Positions 1-13,300 are shown, counted from the first letter of the stretch. The stretch: 64,000 bases of DNA from Schistosoma mansoni (GCF_000237925.1 NC_031498.1:6368152-6432151), one strand, 5' to 3'. Program-made: numbers and translations. Notes: a model not told the origin generated them from the letters alone.

Positions 1-1033
1 TACCGATGCATGCTTTAACAGCTCGCTTAAATTCAGCTAGAAAAGTTTGAAAAATTAAACGTGCGTAGAAATGATTAAGAGATCAAGAAATCAACCAAAA
101 AACATTTACTATAACTTTAGATGTTGTGAACATCGAATAATGTTGGGTTAAACCACTTGAAGTATTAGCCAAGCCGTCTAGTATAATCCAGCTCTAATCA
201 TATTGCTTACATACATCATTTGTCACAACTAGATACATTTAAGAAGCAAGCCTAATTGAAGTTTCATCCACGATATAAGAGTCGATTAATTTGGGGCTAC
301 ATAGTTTATATCAACTGAAATTTGTTCTTTCCTCATCAACCATCGAAGATAGACCTGTTGGAGGGCAGTAGGACTAAAAGTTCCAGGTCACTGCTTTGAA
401 GCAAGTGTAAACTCTCAAATACACCCGAGTTCTAATGAAAACGTGGTTTTTCTAACAAACAAACAGCACTAAAAGAGGTGCTAAAAGAGACAATGAAAGG
501 AATCGAAACAGCTCAAGATCAGATATGGTATAACTACTAGCCCCATGAAACTCTAATGCCGGCAGTCATGTTCGATGACGTGTAGAACTAACCGATTAAA
601 AAGGACTTTGAATGACCAGCCGCGGGTGTTTAGAACTTGATCGAAAGTTGACAATAAGACCAATGAATTTGGTACATCCGTTCCTTTGTTTATACTAACA
701 CGTGAATGATACCATATTCTAATTTGCATCTTAACGAAAAAAATGATAATTAGACTGATAAGTATCCTGAGATTCTTAGTAAGCTCACTGCTAAATATTG
801 AATTTCTAAGATAATAATACGGATTATTATTCTAGTTTAAGTGGACAACTCATTATCCAGATATTTTATTGAAATATTATAAGACACTTTAAGGTACTTA
901 AGGACAAATTTTTATGCTAAACTTATATTAACTTTCTGGAACATCGCCAAGAATAGGTTTCCCGACAACCTGCTATTTTTTAAACTTTATTTACAGAAAA
1001 AGCAATGACATCACAAAAGTTTGGCGGACATAC
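1..1033. other. probable long intron of the MICU gene; no coding seen
   Basis: No exon, RNA gene or repeat could be recognised on either strand. The MICU exon ending at 1034 has a good donor (CTAC|GTATGT on the minus strand), so this stretch is most likely part of the next, longer intron, with the second EF-hand exon beyond the window edge. Confidence 0.4.
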
Positions 1034-2267
1034 GTAGTGATATAGGCTGCCCTGCAATAGTGTACATTTTTACTGCCAGTGCGAAATCATCCAGACAGTT
1101 TAAAAACATGAAAAATTTCAGAAATTCGTTGAAGGTTATTGCCTGCAATATGGTTATAAGTAAGATAAACTGAACGAACTATATTCGGTGGAACAGCTTT
1201 TTCAAGCCGATTTATGAATGCATCATACTCAGAAGCAGATACCGTGGTATAACGAAGAATAATACGAGCGAAGTCGACTGGTGTAATTGCAGATGAGCCT
1301 GAAGAAAACTCCTGAAATTCAACCTCTAATGCTTCCGTTTGAACATTACACATGAATCTGCTGAAGTAAAAGTTTACTTTATAATTTTACCTTTTAAATT
1401 CCTCAAAGCTCAAGTTATTAGTCTTATTATAGCCAAATAGGTGAGCCATTAGAGTTGTATTATAAGCTTGGTCTGCCGGAAGCAACTACATTTTGAGGTC
1501 ATCAAACGAGCTCTTAGCTTACAAGGTCACATGCTCCTCTATCGGTATCAGGCATATCATCGGTACTCTCTGCGATTATATGATTCAACTGAAATCATGA
1601 TAAGTATATATTTGAACATCATCACTAACGATCATGAATTCCCTAGCGTCAACAGATCCGCTTAAATCCCTATCAAGCATCTTGAATGCTATTTCGAAAC
1701 CTGAAGGAGTTTCTGAAAACATGAATATCATCAAAAAGTGTTTATACTTGTTAATATGTGGAGCAGAAACAAATATTCCGAAAATGTTATTATCCCATCG
1801 TTTTGAAGGTTTCTAAAAAACCGAGACCCGTATTTCTTCTTAGATGCCTTAGTCATTATCTTCTCAATAAATTGCGGTTCATTTGTAATCATCATTTTGA
1901 CTGGTTATACCTCATAGTGCAGGCTAAACAACGATTTACCCTGCTTTTGATCACCAACCAAAGAACGTAGGAAATCTGAAGGGGTCATCAGCAAAACGCC
2001 GTTAAGTTGCAGGGAGGCGAAGGCACGAAACTTTTCCTCAAGCGATAGATGCTTAGTATCAGCCTTTTCATTCTGATTAGAAAAATTTATCTAGTAGTAG
2101 TTCGCTCAAACCTTCATTTTCACATGTTCATAACCATTGACATTAAGGTAAAATACTCCAGACAAAACAGATCCACATGCAGTTGCTATTATTACACCTC
2201 CCGTTTTCGTTCTAATGAAGGTGCCTACAAGTTCACCGATCTTACGGCAATAACAATGCCACAACAT
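1034..2267 (-). CDS. MICU3: MICU2/MICU3-type mitochondrial calcium uptake protein (3' end off window)
   Basis: Regulatory EF-hand subunit of the mitochondrial calcium uniporter, expected in the intermembrane space. Eight exons can be joined in frame: 2112-2267, 1940-2072, 1748-1900, 1630-1712, 1523-1588, 1391-1485, 1180-1357, 1034-1142 (324 codons). The start at 2267 gives a short N-terminus with a hydrophobic segment at about residues 24-41 (GGVIIATACGSVLSGVFY). Then come the family motifs FRAFASLQLNGVLLMTPSDF, FFRNL..DGIITFSEYLFLL and GFEIAFKML. An EF-hand loop D-x-D-x-S-G-S-x-D-x-x-E follows (exon 4), with acidic residues at positions 1, 3, 9 and 12. Later motifs are FKRFMCNVQTEALEVEF, DFARIILRYT and ITFNEFLKFFMFL. 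The RFM-NLQTE-LE-EF block resembles human MICU3 more than MICU1. All seven introns are 33-41 nt. The second EF-hand and C-terminus are missing because the gene runs off the window. MICU2 versus MICU3 is not settled. Confidence 0.85.
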
Positions 2268-2797
2268 GCGCAGAAGTATCAAAACACTTCGTAATTGTTA
2301 CGAACAAGAAACTATCCACTTAAACTGTTTACTTTATTAAAACACCAGTAAATCTGACACTTTCAATTACTAAATTTTCCTGTGAAGTTGTGAGTCACCA
2401 GGGTTTTTCTCATGTTTTTCAAGTTCGTCTTAGTATATATGAGCCGAGGACCATATAATAATTTTTATTCAATCCTTTTCCTGATAAATAAAGCCGCCTA
2501 TATTTATAACTATAACGATTGTTGCTCCAACTACTCTATATACATCGTGTAGTTCTAGACAGTGCCAAAACTTCAAATCACTCCATTCTCAACCAAATAC
2601 AGAATTTTTATTTGTGTTGCAAGGGATCTCCGTTTGTCCACATTCCAATGAAAAGAACAACCTCTGAAATTAGGTGACTCAACTGTTGTCACTATAAAAG
2701 GCGAAACGCTGGCAATTATAACACCCATAAAAGGCATTAACTGTGTAGGCAAAGGCTTTGTATGTCTCTTTCTAAAAAATTAATTAACTCAAGAGTC
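2268..2797. other. upstream region of MICU gene; nothing recognised
   Basis: About 0.5 kb of AT-rich sequence upstream of the chosen MICU start. It must hold the 5' UTR or promoter or an earlier exon, but no clear element was found. Confidence 0.3.
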
Positions 2798-3110
2798 TGT
2801 AGCGGTAAATAAATCCTTAAGATCAATAGCTCAGTATGTCTTCGACTTTTGGTGCTGACTGCATTATTTTTAGTGAACTCACCTAGCTGAAGTCACTCGG
2901 TCACGCATCTGCATCAGATTACGAGTGCAACACATCTTCTACAACCTCTAGTGGGCTTAGATTAATCACTTCCCGATACATTGATAGCCAATCAAATATT
3001 TTTTAAAACTTCTTCGCTTCTGACTTTTGACTAGACTGGGTTGAAAATTTTGATTACAAAAGGTGTTGCTGGTTAAGGTGTTGTCACACTCTGAATACTT
3101 GTGATACCTT
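2798..3110 (-). repeat. dispersed repeat R1, copy a
   Basis: This stretch matches the reverse complement of 5670-5984. Shared blocks include GTAGCGGTAAATAAATC at one end, CAGATTACGAGTG in the middle and GATACATTGATAGCC further on. Related diverged copies lie at 55385-55950. There is no coding capacity and the family is unidentified. Copies a and b face each other in inverted orientation around the Ty3/gypsy fragment. Confidence 0.65.
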
Positions 3111-4149
3111 GAAGTCCTTCCAGTCCTCTTCCGATTGGGATAACAGACCAAACCTGTTAAATATTTTGGATCCCGACTTATCAATAATTCCTCCAGGACA
3201 CGAAATCAGCCAAAAGCGTTGTCCACCATGACCCAGTAACTTACCTTATTTCAGACCGTTAAGCAGTTACGAAACACCATACTTCGTGACGAATACTGAT
3301 TCGGTCATCTGTATTTCAAATTCACGGTTGTGTTGCATGTTCATATTGTTGTCTCTAGTTTGAAGTTATCCAAGTTATTCTCACAAGCCCCGAGCTTTGA
3401 ATTAGATAAATATATACTAATATTTTAACTGGACAATCATAAAACGCAAACTATTCTTTTCCACAATGTGAGTAAATAATTATTTTGCGCCCTTCAGGCT
3501 GCAATCTTTAGCCAATAGGTAACATACATTACTAGGCCTTTTAGAGTCATTCCAAAATCACTTATGATTTCAGACTGATTTAGACTCCGTGCTCCGTGGT
3601 CAGTTGTAAAGAGTTTATTTTAAAACTTCCACATCCCTTACTAGCCCAAAGCCAACTCCTGTATAATCACTGTTATAATGTCTCCCTATATGTTCTCGGT
3701 TATTTATTAGATAAGTAAACTTAATATCCCCAATCTTCAAACAATCCCTAATGATCAGTGATACTAGTATTAGATGCCTGATTAGTCTGCTTTGAACAAC
3801 GGAAGTGTTTCTGAAGTAAAATTTAAAGCAGTTACCTTCAGCATTGAAAGGACTCAAAAGAACACTTAGTTTTTTTTCATAAAAAACTGGCAAAGGTCCC
3901 ATTACAGCAGTTCATATTGGAAACCCCTAAACCTCTAAAACGTTGTCATAAATGCTTGCATTCTGTCACAACTGGATTCCCTATTAAGCATGATGAAGTA
4001 ATGGATAATCAAAGTGACCTTCTAGAGTGAAGAGTCATGCGTGCATCAAAATTGGTGTTTTGAAGATGCAACTGAAATGTATTCAATGACAGTACTGCTA
4101 TTCCTTGAATTTACTCTCCCTCTTTCGTAGACATCGAATGGAGGTGTTG
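3111..4149. other. no gene recognised
   Basis: AT-rich sequence with only short open frames lacking recognisable motifs. Probably intergenic or decayed repeat. Confidence 0.3.
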
Positions 4150-5195
4150 CATTTTCGGTAAAGAACTCCTAGCTATATTGCGCTGTTCGGCACTTTCGAC
4201 ACTCAGTTAAGGGCCGGGAATATACTCTTTTCAACGATCACAAACCACATACCTCCTTTTTAAGCTCATATTCAGACAAGTACCAGCATCGAGAGTCTCG
4301 ACAACTGGACTACATTTCGCAGTTTACTTCAGATATACAACACATTTCTGGGGCAAATAATGTAGTCGCAGACTCTTCGTCTAGTACAACTTCCTTGAAC
4401 AGTCCTCAAGGAATCGACCTTTTTAAACCCGCCGGACTTCAAAAAGAAGACACTGATCTTCAGCACAAGTTGTTTTCAACAACCCTGAAACCGAGTGTTA
4501 AACAGATGGAAACAGGTAAGGAAACCTTACCAAGCGACACATCTACAGGTAGAGGTCGTGGAATCGTACCGCAACATTATCGACTCAACGTCTTGAATAC
4601 TTTGCACAAGCTTTTTCATTCGGATGTTCCAGTAACCGTCAGGCTCGTAGCAGAACAATTTTGTATGCTTCGAATAAATAAAGGCATGAGGGAGTGGGCA
4701 CGCTCCTGCGTAAGCTGCTAAGAATCTGAGTTGATTAAACACAACAAATGTCCCTTAGGCACTTTCGAATCTCCCGATGCTCGCTTCGACCATGGTCTGG
4801 TCTTAACATCATGTCACTTCTAATGAATACTCCAGTCAGTGTATGTTGTAGATGAAGCCACATCCTTTATAACTTGAGGATATGAAGATTCAACATTATT
4901 TTGTGCGGGGGTGGGAAGTATCTAAAAAGTCAATCATTCATATTCTGGATATCAGTGTTTCAGTACACATTCAGCACCGCAATTGTATACGCTTCCAGGA
5001 TCCAGGTGAGTCCGTTCCGATTCCAGTTGTTGACTCTGATACTAAATAGTACACTCTAAGTCGTACAGAACCTACATCTACTACACAACTGAACAGAAAC
5101 ATGATGAACCTCTGAGGAAGAGGTGCAATCGAGCACAGAAACTTGGATCCTAAAGCATGGTTGGTCTTCAAGTGTAGACAAACTGGCACTTAACC
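4150..5195 (+). pseudogene. Ty3/gypsy retrotransposon pol remnant (RNase H to integrase zinc finger)
   Basis: The conceptual translation, with at least one frameshift near 4170, shows a Ty3/gypsy RNase H segment: GKELLAI, then YCAVRHFRHSVKGREYTLF, DHKP and LDYISQFTSDIQHISGANN-VADS. An integrase HHCC-like region follows at about 4560-4760 (LH-LFH, TVRLVAEQF, REWARSCVSC, then a stop, then IKHNKCPLGTFESPDARFDH). In-frame stops at about 4720 and beyond, and a missing integrase catalytic core, show it is dead. A downstream stretch (4970-5195) translates to a Pro/Ser/Thr-rich segment with stops that may be the degenerate pol C-terminus. No LTRs were identified nearby. Assignment to Ty3/gypsy is firm; the family name is not. 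Confidence 0.75.
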
Positions 5196-5669
5196 TACAG
5201 GCTATTAAATATTGTGATTACCTCCCCTGTTATTGATTCCTACTCCGAATTTACTGACCGAGACTGTTTGTCTCTGTAATGAAGAAAGCCTTATCTAGTG
5301 TTAATGTAGTTCCCTATTTAGGATTGTGAGTCCCGGTGTCGATATAACATGATCAGTCTTTTTATTAAACTAATGTGTTATCGTCGTAAAATTAGGAGGG
5401 AAAAATACTTTTAATTATCCATTATATCACATAGTATCGTCTTTAACATCATCTAGGTTAATACATCCAAGTTTTTGCTCTTTTTATTTTTTCAAACGCG
5501 GTAGATCGACCTACTTGTGGCTTACGATCAAAAATAATCATAGAATCAAATCTTGATTCAAGCATCAAAGTTTCTTTGCAAATTACAAGTAATGGACAAA
5601 ATACCGTTCTAATAACAATTATAACATTTATAAAACAAATCTTATATTTTTTGGTTTTGGTTGAAAATA

Positions 5670-5984
5670 CCACAGGTATTTGGAGTTTGACAGCGCTTCA
5701 ACCAGTAACACTTTCTACTATGAATCGTACCGACCTAGTAAAATCAAAAGTCAAAATCAATATGGTTCGAAGAAATATATGATAGGCTATCAATGTATCG
5801 AGAATGGATCTAGGCTAATTGGTGATTGCAAGGGTTGTTGAACACGGCGTTCCCACTCGTAATCTGGTGCGGATGCATGACCGAGCACTTTCATCTCGGT
5901 GAGTCAATTAAAACTAATTTGGTCGGCATCCAATATCTGAAACTTATTGTGTCACTGATTTTGTAGATTTATTTACCGCTACAC
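5670..5984 (+). repeat. dispersed repeat R1, copy b (inverted relative to copy a)
   Basis: Reverse complement of the 2798-3110 repeat over its whole length with scattered mismatches and indels. Both ends are recognisable: GGAGTTTGACA on the left and TTTACCGCTACA on the right. It is non-coding. Confidence 0.65.
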
Positions 5985-8900
5985 GGTGATCAAAATCTTC
6001 CAAATATCAAACCACAGATAAAGTGAAACCAAAATGTCCAAAGTGAAAGATACAAACGAACGAGCTTGAAAGTTGAGTAAAACGAATGCGTACAAAAACA
6101 GTGAAGTAATAAATAACCAATATGATATTTTTTAATCAGTCAAATATCTTCTGTTCCACTATAGGACGAATCTGACGACTTACTTAACTGAAAATATGAA
6201 AAAAACCATAAACTACTCCTTAATATTACGTCAGGAACACAAATACATCTTCAGAATATCGTGAGCTCAAAACTATGATATTGGATATTTGGTGGTTGTT
6301 TAATCTTACTAATTAGATATTTCCATCAACTGTGAACCAAATTGGATTTTGCAGGGCGATGATCATTAAAGAGTTGTAGGTAGTTTTAATGTATTTACTT
6401 GTTATTTGCAACTGTTCCTGGGTAATATTTGTTGATTTCGATTGTGGTTAAGTTTGAATCATGTAGCTTAGAAATGAGGTTTCATTCTTAGTCGATTATA
6501 TACCTATTGAGAACATCTTCCTTGAAATGACAAATAGTAACATTTACACGCGATATTTACTAATATTGAACGAATATCATAGGTTTTCATATGTCTCTAA
6601 ACTCAATGTGCTTATGCGTGGTTTTCATCCACACAATCAATAGACTTAAGTGTTTCATGTGACCGTTCTTATTGTAAAAAATGTTCTATAATTAACCTAG
6701 GTGTAAATATAAAAGGCAATATTGTTTGCTAAGTCAAAACAAAGCTTACCTGGTCACTTGGTTTATTCCTTAATCTTCACTGATTTACACACCCTCTGAG
6801 ACTTGTACATCTTCCGGTAGGGGATTTACACGGTCTTGTAAATTTGACTGATTGGTACTTCTCAACTAATATAACTAGTTTATTTTTACGCCATGGCATA
6901 TTAATCGCTTTCAGCTGGAATTTTAGCTGTTACGAATTATTTTTCACATGTACTCACTATCAAAGCATTAACATTGATGTTTTCATCGTTAATATCACCT
7001 ATCCAGGTAAATAGTCTCATATTTTGATGGATTTGTATGCGGTTAGCTCATACTAACTAACTGGTCTAAAAAAAACTAATTCCACCAACATAATGGGAAA
7101 TTGTCTGTAACATAACTTCATTTGATTGTCAAGCCTACACATCGTTTATGTTCAACAATTCATTTCAGTCAACCGGCAGCTCGTTATGTAGCTCACTAAT
7201 CAAGTACATGTTCATGCACTTGTCCTCAACCACCTAGTTTTCTCAACGGCTGGAGATAACTAGTAATTACCAAATCAGCATTTGGGGAGTTAAAATTATG
7301 ATGTTTTTACAGCCTATCCATCTGTCTGCCTCTGCCCTTGTGTTATCGTATTCATCAAACCTGTTCACACCTGTAAACTCTTATCAGTTATTAAAATACC
7401 TACTCTAAAGTAATTTTCGTAACTGGTTTTATGTGGCTGCTGATAATAGTTCGTTCTAATCTCTTCCTAAAGTTGTTCACCCTTGGATTTAACACATTCC
7501 CAACATAGACTCTTTGCAAAACTGCCCATCGCACATGTTAGGACTACAATTTAACACAGTAGTCTATCGACAAGTATCAGTCTCATACGAAAAAAATCAC
7601 TTGAGAGCACCAATAGGGTCATGCTCCATTCTGAGCTAGTGTTTTCATAATATGAATACACTGAATTACTTTGAGGCTAGCAAAATATTGCCTCCGCATT
7701 GGCACTTGAGATGTCAGCAGTCCACTGCTTGGCTATACGAAATCTAATGGAAATAGGTCCACTTAATGTGAGATAGCTGTTATGTCCCACACTAATATCC
7801 TGCTCAATTTTATGTTCATAAAAATCAAACAATTTTATGCATCATAGCATTTTCATGCATCCATTCCTACATTAATATTATTAAAATCTGACTTGCTAGG
7901 TGCTCATTTTGAATCCCGTGAAGCTTAGTTTTCAATTATTTGTTTTGTCCACTTAAAAACGTTCATTTTAGTCAGTTTCGGTAAACAAGATATGAATCTC
8001 CAAATGTTTCAACAATAGGGGTATCTTAAGCGAAAAGAATATAAGCCAATAGAAGACAAATCAGGTTAAATTTGGTTAGGTCATGCATAACTATTCAGCT
8101 TGTGCCGTATAAATGAATTTTATGTGTTTAAATTCTTAGGGTTTGTCTTTAAAACAAATACAAGAAGTTTATGAGTTTTCTGTTTCAAAATTAAATTTTG
8201 CGTCGTGAGTACTAAATTATAAGGCCGTCGAATAAGCCAATGTACTTCAAATAAAAGGCCAAAATGCCTGAGCGCTGTGGGTGTACTTGAATGCAATTGA
8301 TTGCAAGTCCTTAAACGAATAAATATCAATGTATTAAGCACTAAGCCATACATTGTGTGGAGTACTTTCCTCCTTGGTTTAATGTAGTTAAAAATGAGTT
8401 GAAGTCATCATACGTAAGTAGATCTTTAGAGATACATCATAGTACATCAGTCACCCCATCTTAATTCTTTAGGTGTCACCTATACCAGGTAAGACATAAA
8501 ATATTGCTAGTGTATAAATCTTTTAGTTAACGTCCAACTGTCCTTTTAGTATTCTGAAATGTAAGTATTTAAGGGTAAACGAGGTATCCGTATCTCCGTC
8601 GTCTTGCTATCAACGATACTTAGGTGAAGGAATATCTTTAATTTCATTCTTTTCTGGTCAGTAGAGTGTTTATAGTGAAACAAAGATTCTTATCAATTCC
8701 GTTAAAATACTGTTTCATTGTGTTTTATTTCCTATAAACTAGCGTAAAATCATACTGTACCATGTTTTTATGGTTTGCATTGACAGTTTTGCTGTTTGTA
8801 AAGTGGTATTTACTAGCTATAGTAAGGTTCATTGACAATAACTAACTTCTGAATATCACTATTAATGTAACGCTTGAGGAAAACTAGTTAGATCTTTGGC

Positions 8901-10377
8901 AAAACTTAACGAAAAAGTTATCGGATATTGCACCCTTAGTTTGAGTAGTTGAACTGAAAAGAAACTGATAAATATTGCAAGCTCCTGAGAAATAATTTCT
9001 TAAAGTTAGATAGTTGCTTCTAAGATGTAGTAAAATTTTTAAAAAAAAAAACTAAAAAACGATAATTTATTTGTAAAAACTGATTTCATCCAATTTATAT
9101 ATAGCTTATTTGATTCGCTAGGAAAATCACCCTCTTACTTTGCGTACCCGAAAAAGCACCATAAATGACCTTATACTGATCATAACAGTCCAACCTTTCT
9201 TACAAATACTTGCTCATAAACACTGATCATTATTATTAATGCCATTATTACTAGTTGTTAATAGTCAGCTCATTTTTTATGGTCAAATCACTTTGCTTTT
9301 AACCACAAGATCTCAGGCTCAAAACTCGCTACACCTGCCTTGGTTAAGATAATCGATTATTATCTCCAGCAGCTATGCAAAAATAGTTTCTGGGGGCTGA
9401 ATACGTAAATTTTTCCACAATAGATGGATTACTTATTCTTAATCTCTATCTCACTTTGGTCCTGATCTATCTAAAAAGTTGCCAGTTGGTTTTTCCTAGG
9501 AATCTGCTACGATATCCAATACAGCCGTCATTAAACTATGGCTTCCTTACTCGACTTTCACATTTTGATGCAACTTTAGACCACTAAATTACGGTTCAAA
9601 TCTCTCTTAACTTAGATTTGAGAGGCCGAGTATTATCACTTTTCCTTAAAAAAAGCGTGTCTAAAAGATGAACACATGAGTCTATGGTTAGTTTATGACA
9701 TATCCTCACTAAAGATCGTGTCGCGCCGTAGTTAGGTTCTTTGCCGGACGATTTCGAAGTATTTCCTATGGATTTTTCTCGGAGTCCTGTAACGTCAGTA
9801 TTCGTTTCGCACTTGTTGCTAGTGTCTGGGCTGTATTCATTGACTTGAGTCCCATCAGTAGCCTTCTAGGTTAAAACGTTTGGCTGAGATTTGAGACCTT
9901 TCTGTATCGTTTCGTTTTTTTCTCGATCTTCACCCGTATTATTTCAATTACTGTTTGAATTCCAAGTACACTCCGCTCTACCTTTGGCATACATTTCATA
10001 CCTTTTTCCTTACCACAGATTTTTCACTTTGTGGAATCCTGATGCAAATACAACCTCAGTTAAATTTTCTAAGAGCTATCAGTTACTAATGCTACAAGTA
10101 CAATATTTCACGGAAAAAAGGACCACTAATCTGAGTTGTTTAGAGAGATGTAAAACTCTTAGGGAATGTCAAGATGGTAAAAACCAGTAGTTGTAAACCT
10201 TTTGTTCTATTTTACTCTTAATTAGTTTGTTACTCGCTGTTCATGTTATTTCTTAACTCAAACCTTTGCTTTTTAATGTTTTTCTATTCTTGTTGATTCG
10301 CTGCATTCCCTTAGAACTTGGATTGATACACTTTGCTACACGTTCTTCATTCACTCCTACCTATTATAATATTTTCC
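5985..10377. other. 4.4 kb without a recognisable gene
   Basis: AT-rich sequence with stop codons in all frames at close spacing. No transposon protein motif, tRNA or satellite was recognised. It separates the divergently transcribed MICU and PITP genes and may contain their promoters. Confidence 0.3.
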
Positions 10378-13300
10378 ATGATGAAGGATGTAGCATTTCA
10401 CTTATAGTACATAAGTATAACCCCCTTCCTGTTCTTTTCCCTATGTGTGTAGTCGCATAATTCTACCTTTAACGGTCGATGAATACCATGTTGGACAGCT
10501 CTGGGCTGTTGCAGAGGCATCCAAAAATGAAACCGGGGGTGGAGAAGGAATAGAGGTTCTGGTAAACGAACCATTTAATCTTCAAGTCAATCCTCCTGAG
10601 TCACCGTTAAAAGCTAATGGGGAAGAATTCTCTTCTGGGCAGTACACTCATAAACGCTTTTATCTGGCCGGGAAGGTACCTGGTTACGTACGTCTGCTTG
10701 CGCCGAAAGGATCACTTGAAATTGACGAAAAGGCCTGGAATGCTTACCCTTACTGTCGTACAGTTTTACAGGTATACATAAATAACTTCATAAATTTTTT
10801 TAGAATCCTAAATATATGCAAAATAACTTTACTCTGATGATTGAGTCTATGCACGTACAAGATAAAATTGATATCGAAAATGTAAGTACTGATTTTTAAA
10901 AGAATCATATTTTATCAGATTCACAACCTTCCACCAAAGCTCCTGGCTCAACGAGAAGTTGTATATATTGATATTGTAAATGATCAGTTGCACAGTGCTT
11001 CTGACTATGATGCAACATGTGATCCTAGAATATATCAGTCAGTAAAAACTGGTCGAGGTCCATTAGTAGGCCCAAGATGGTGGGAAGTGAGTATATTCGT
11101 ATCTTCATTTATCTTATTTAAACAAATTGATTAGAATACAGATCTACCAATAATGTGCGCCTACAAACTTGTCACATGTGAATTTAAATGGTGGGGTATT
11201 CAAGGCCGAGTTGAAAATATGATACAGACTGTATGTTACATGTAAAAAAGATATAGGGTTGCATTTCTTACTTTCTTTTAAAATTATGTAGCAAGAAAGG
11301 CGAATTTTCCTTAATTTCAACCGTCAGGTTTTTTGTTGGCTTGATAAATGGCACGGACTTTCTATGGATGATATACGGGCTATAGAAAATAAAACTAAAG
11401 AAGAATTGGATGAAGTACGTTTGTTTGGTGGATATAAATGTATGATTACATTTTCTTCTTTTTTGTTAGTCACATATTGCAAGTTGATCAAGATTTCTAA
11501 AAGCTTTTGTCTATTATTTTTAAGGACATTGTTTGCTTAGTGAATAATTCAGTAAAGCACAAACGATACTTGACGGGAGATCAGTATACGATTTGTTTTC
11601 CCTAATATCTCAACATAACCAAGGGTCTTTAATTATGAAATATACATACAGAGCAATTTGGTTTTTAATATCACTTAGTGTTTTTTCACCTCTATGTTCA
11701 ACCAAATCAATGAATTCTTTTAAATGTTTGCAGATTATCGGTATTATCAACAAGTGACGCTGAATTGTGTAACCAAAACTAACATTAACCGTAAACAGTC
11801 TGTGCAGATTTAGAGGACTTTGTAAAATTTATTGCTATTATTCGCTTCAGATTTAAGCTCCTTAGTCGCGTCCGTTTCTGCTACTTTGACGTGGTGGTCG
11901 GGCTTGCTTATCGTGATGAACCAATCGACCTATGCTGGCTGGAACAATCGTCCCTCAAGGTCCTACCATACCAGACAGGTCGGTTGAAGAGCGGTAAGAC
12001 TAAAAGCAGCAAACCCAAAGTTCGATGGCGAAGTCGTGCTACTGACTGTACAGAGGTGTGACGACCGTAAGGTGTTTCCCTTAGACAACTAGCATGATAC
12101 GATGCTGTCTTCCCACAAGGGAAGGGTGGAGTTAGAAAAGGCCGACCCTAGAAATACACACCTCGCCTTATCCCACGGATTTCCGTCTCCGGCAGTAAGG
12201 TCCCAACAAGTACGGAGCTAGCACGAAACTTACAAAAAGGTCGTATGTGACAGGCCTCAAGCAGTTGTACCTTGGGCACTGCGGTCACGTTCTCAGATCA
12301 CCAAGACCACCTCGAACCCAATTACCTTTTCAGGTACCTACAGAAAAACCCTTCCACGGTGTGGGCAACCGGGAAGTGATAACTGTCATCATACCTCTAA
12401 CAGCACTCAAGACCACTGTATTCATAATCAATCCCTCTCTTCAATTCCTATTATTCCTCCTACCTTGACTTTCAGCTCTAAACTCCATCTTTTGACTCCC
12501 TCCTCAATGTCACCATGGCCAACGATCCTAGTGCGCGAAACACTGCCCCAGGTCTACTGAAATCTCACTCCAAACTACACATTGGAACCTCCAACGTAAG
12601 CACCCTAAGTCAAAACAGCCAGCAGGCCTCCATGGCTAAAACCCTAGAATCTCGTGGCATTGATGTATGCTGTATCTCCGAAGCACACATACAGGATCCT
12701 AGTGTGGTCATTCACTTGACCTCACCTCGTCAAAACAGAGATAAGACGAGATACACCCTCCGTGTATCTGGCGACCCGATGGCTAGTTCTCGTGGACTTG
12801 TATGTGTAGGCATAAAATTAAGTACGAGGGCAGAACAAATACTATTAGAATGGATCCCTGTTAACAGTCGCCTATGTGCTGTTCGGCTAAACGGCTCCTT
12901 AAGAACTTGGAAGGATAGGAACACAAGTCGTTGGATTTTCATGATTTCTGCCTATGCTCCCACTAAATGTAACCCGGATGAAGTGGAAGATGACTTGAAC
13001 AAAAAGCTTTCTGAACTCCTTCAAAAAGCTAAACACTCAAACATAGTACTCGTAGCGGGTGACTTTAATGCTCAGTTAAGTATCTTAAACTAAACGGAAA
13101 GACAGGTGGGTATGTTCATATTCGGGCTCAGCGAAAGGATAATGGTGACCGTCTGTCGCAACTGTGTTCAGACAATCGTTTATTTCTGACAAGCACTAAT
13201 TTTAAACATACAGAGAGATATCGTCTAACATGGCAACCCCCTGCACCAAACCAACGATTGACTCAAATAAACCATATCGCCATCCGTCATCGTTGGAGAA

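Noticed and set aside
1468-2294. Series of plus-strand open frames at the MICU locus
   Set aside because: They are antisense shadows of the minus-strand MICU exons.
9891-10190. 99-codon plus-strand open frame upstream of PITP
   Set aside because: The composition is Phe/Ser/Leu-rich as expected from T-rich noise. There is no motif, and it is not in a phase that joins to the PITP exon.
11524-11609. Alternative last exon of PITP directly after 11414 (acceptor TTTTTAAG|GAC)
   Set aside because: It is in frame, but the translation shows no resemblance to the class I PITP C-terminus, whereas 18244-18300 does.
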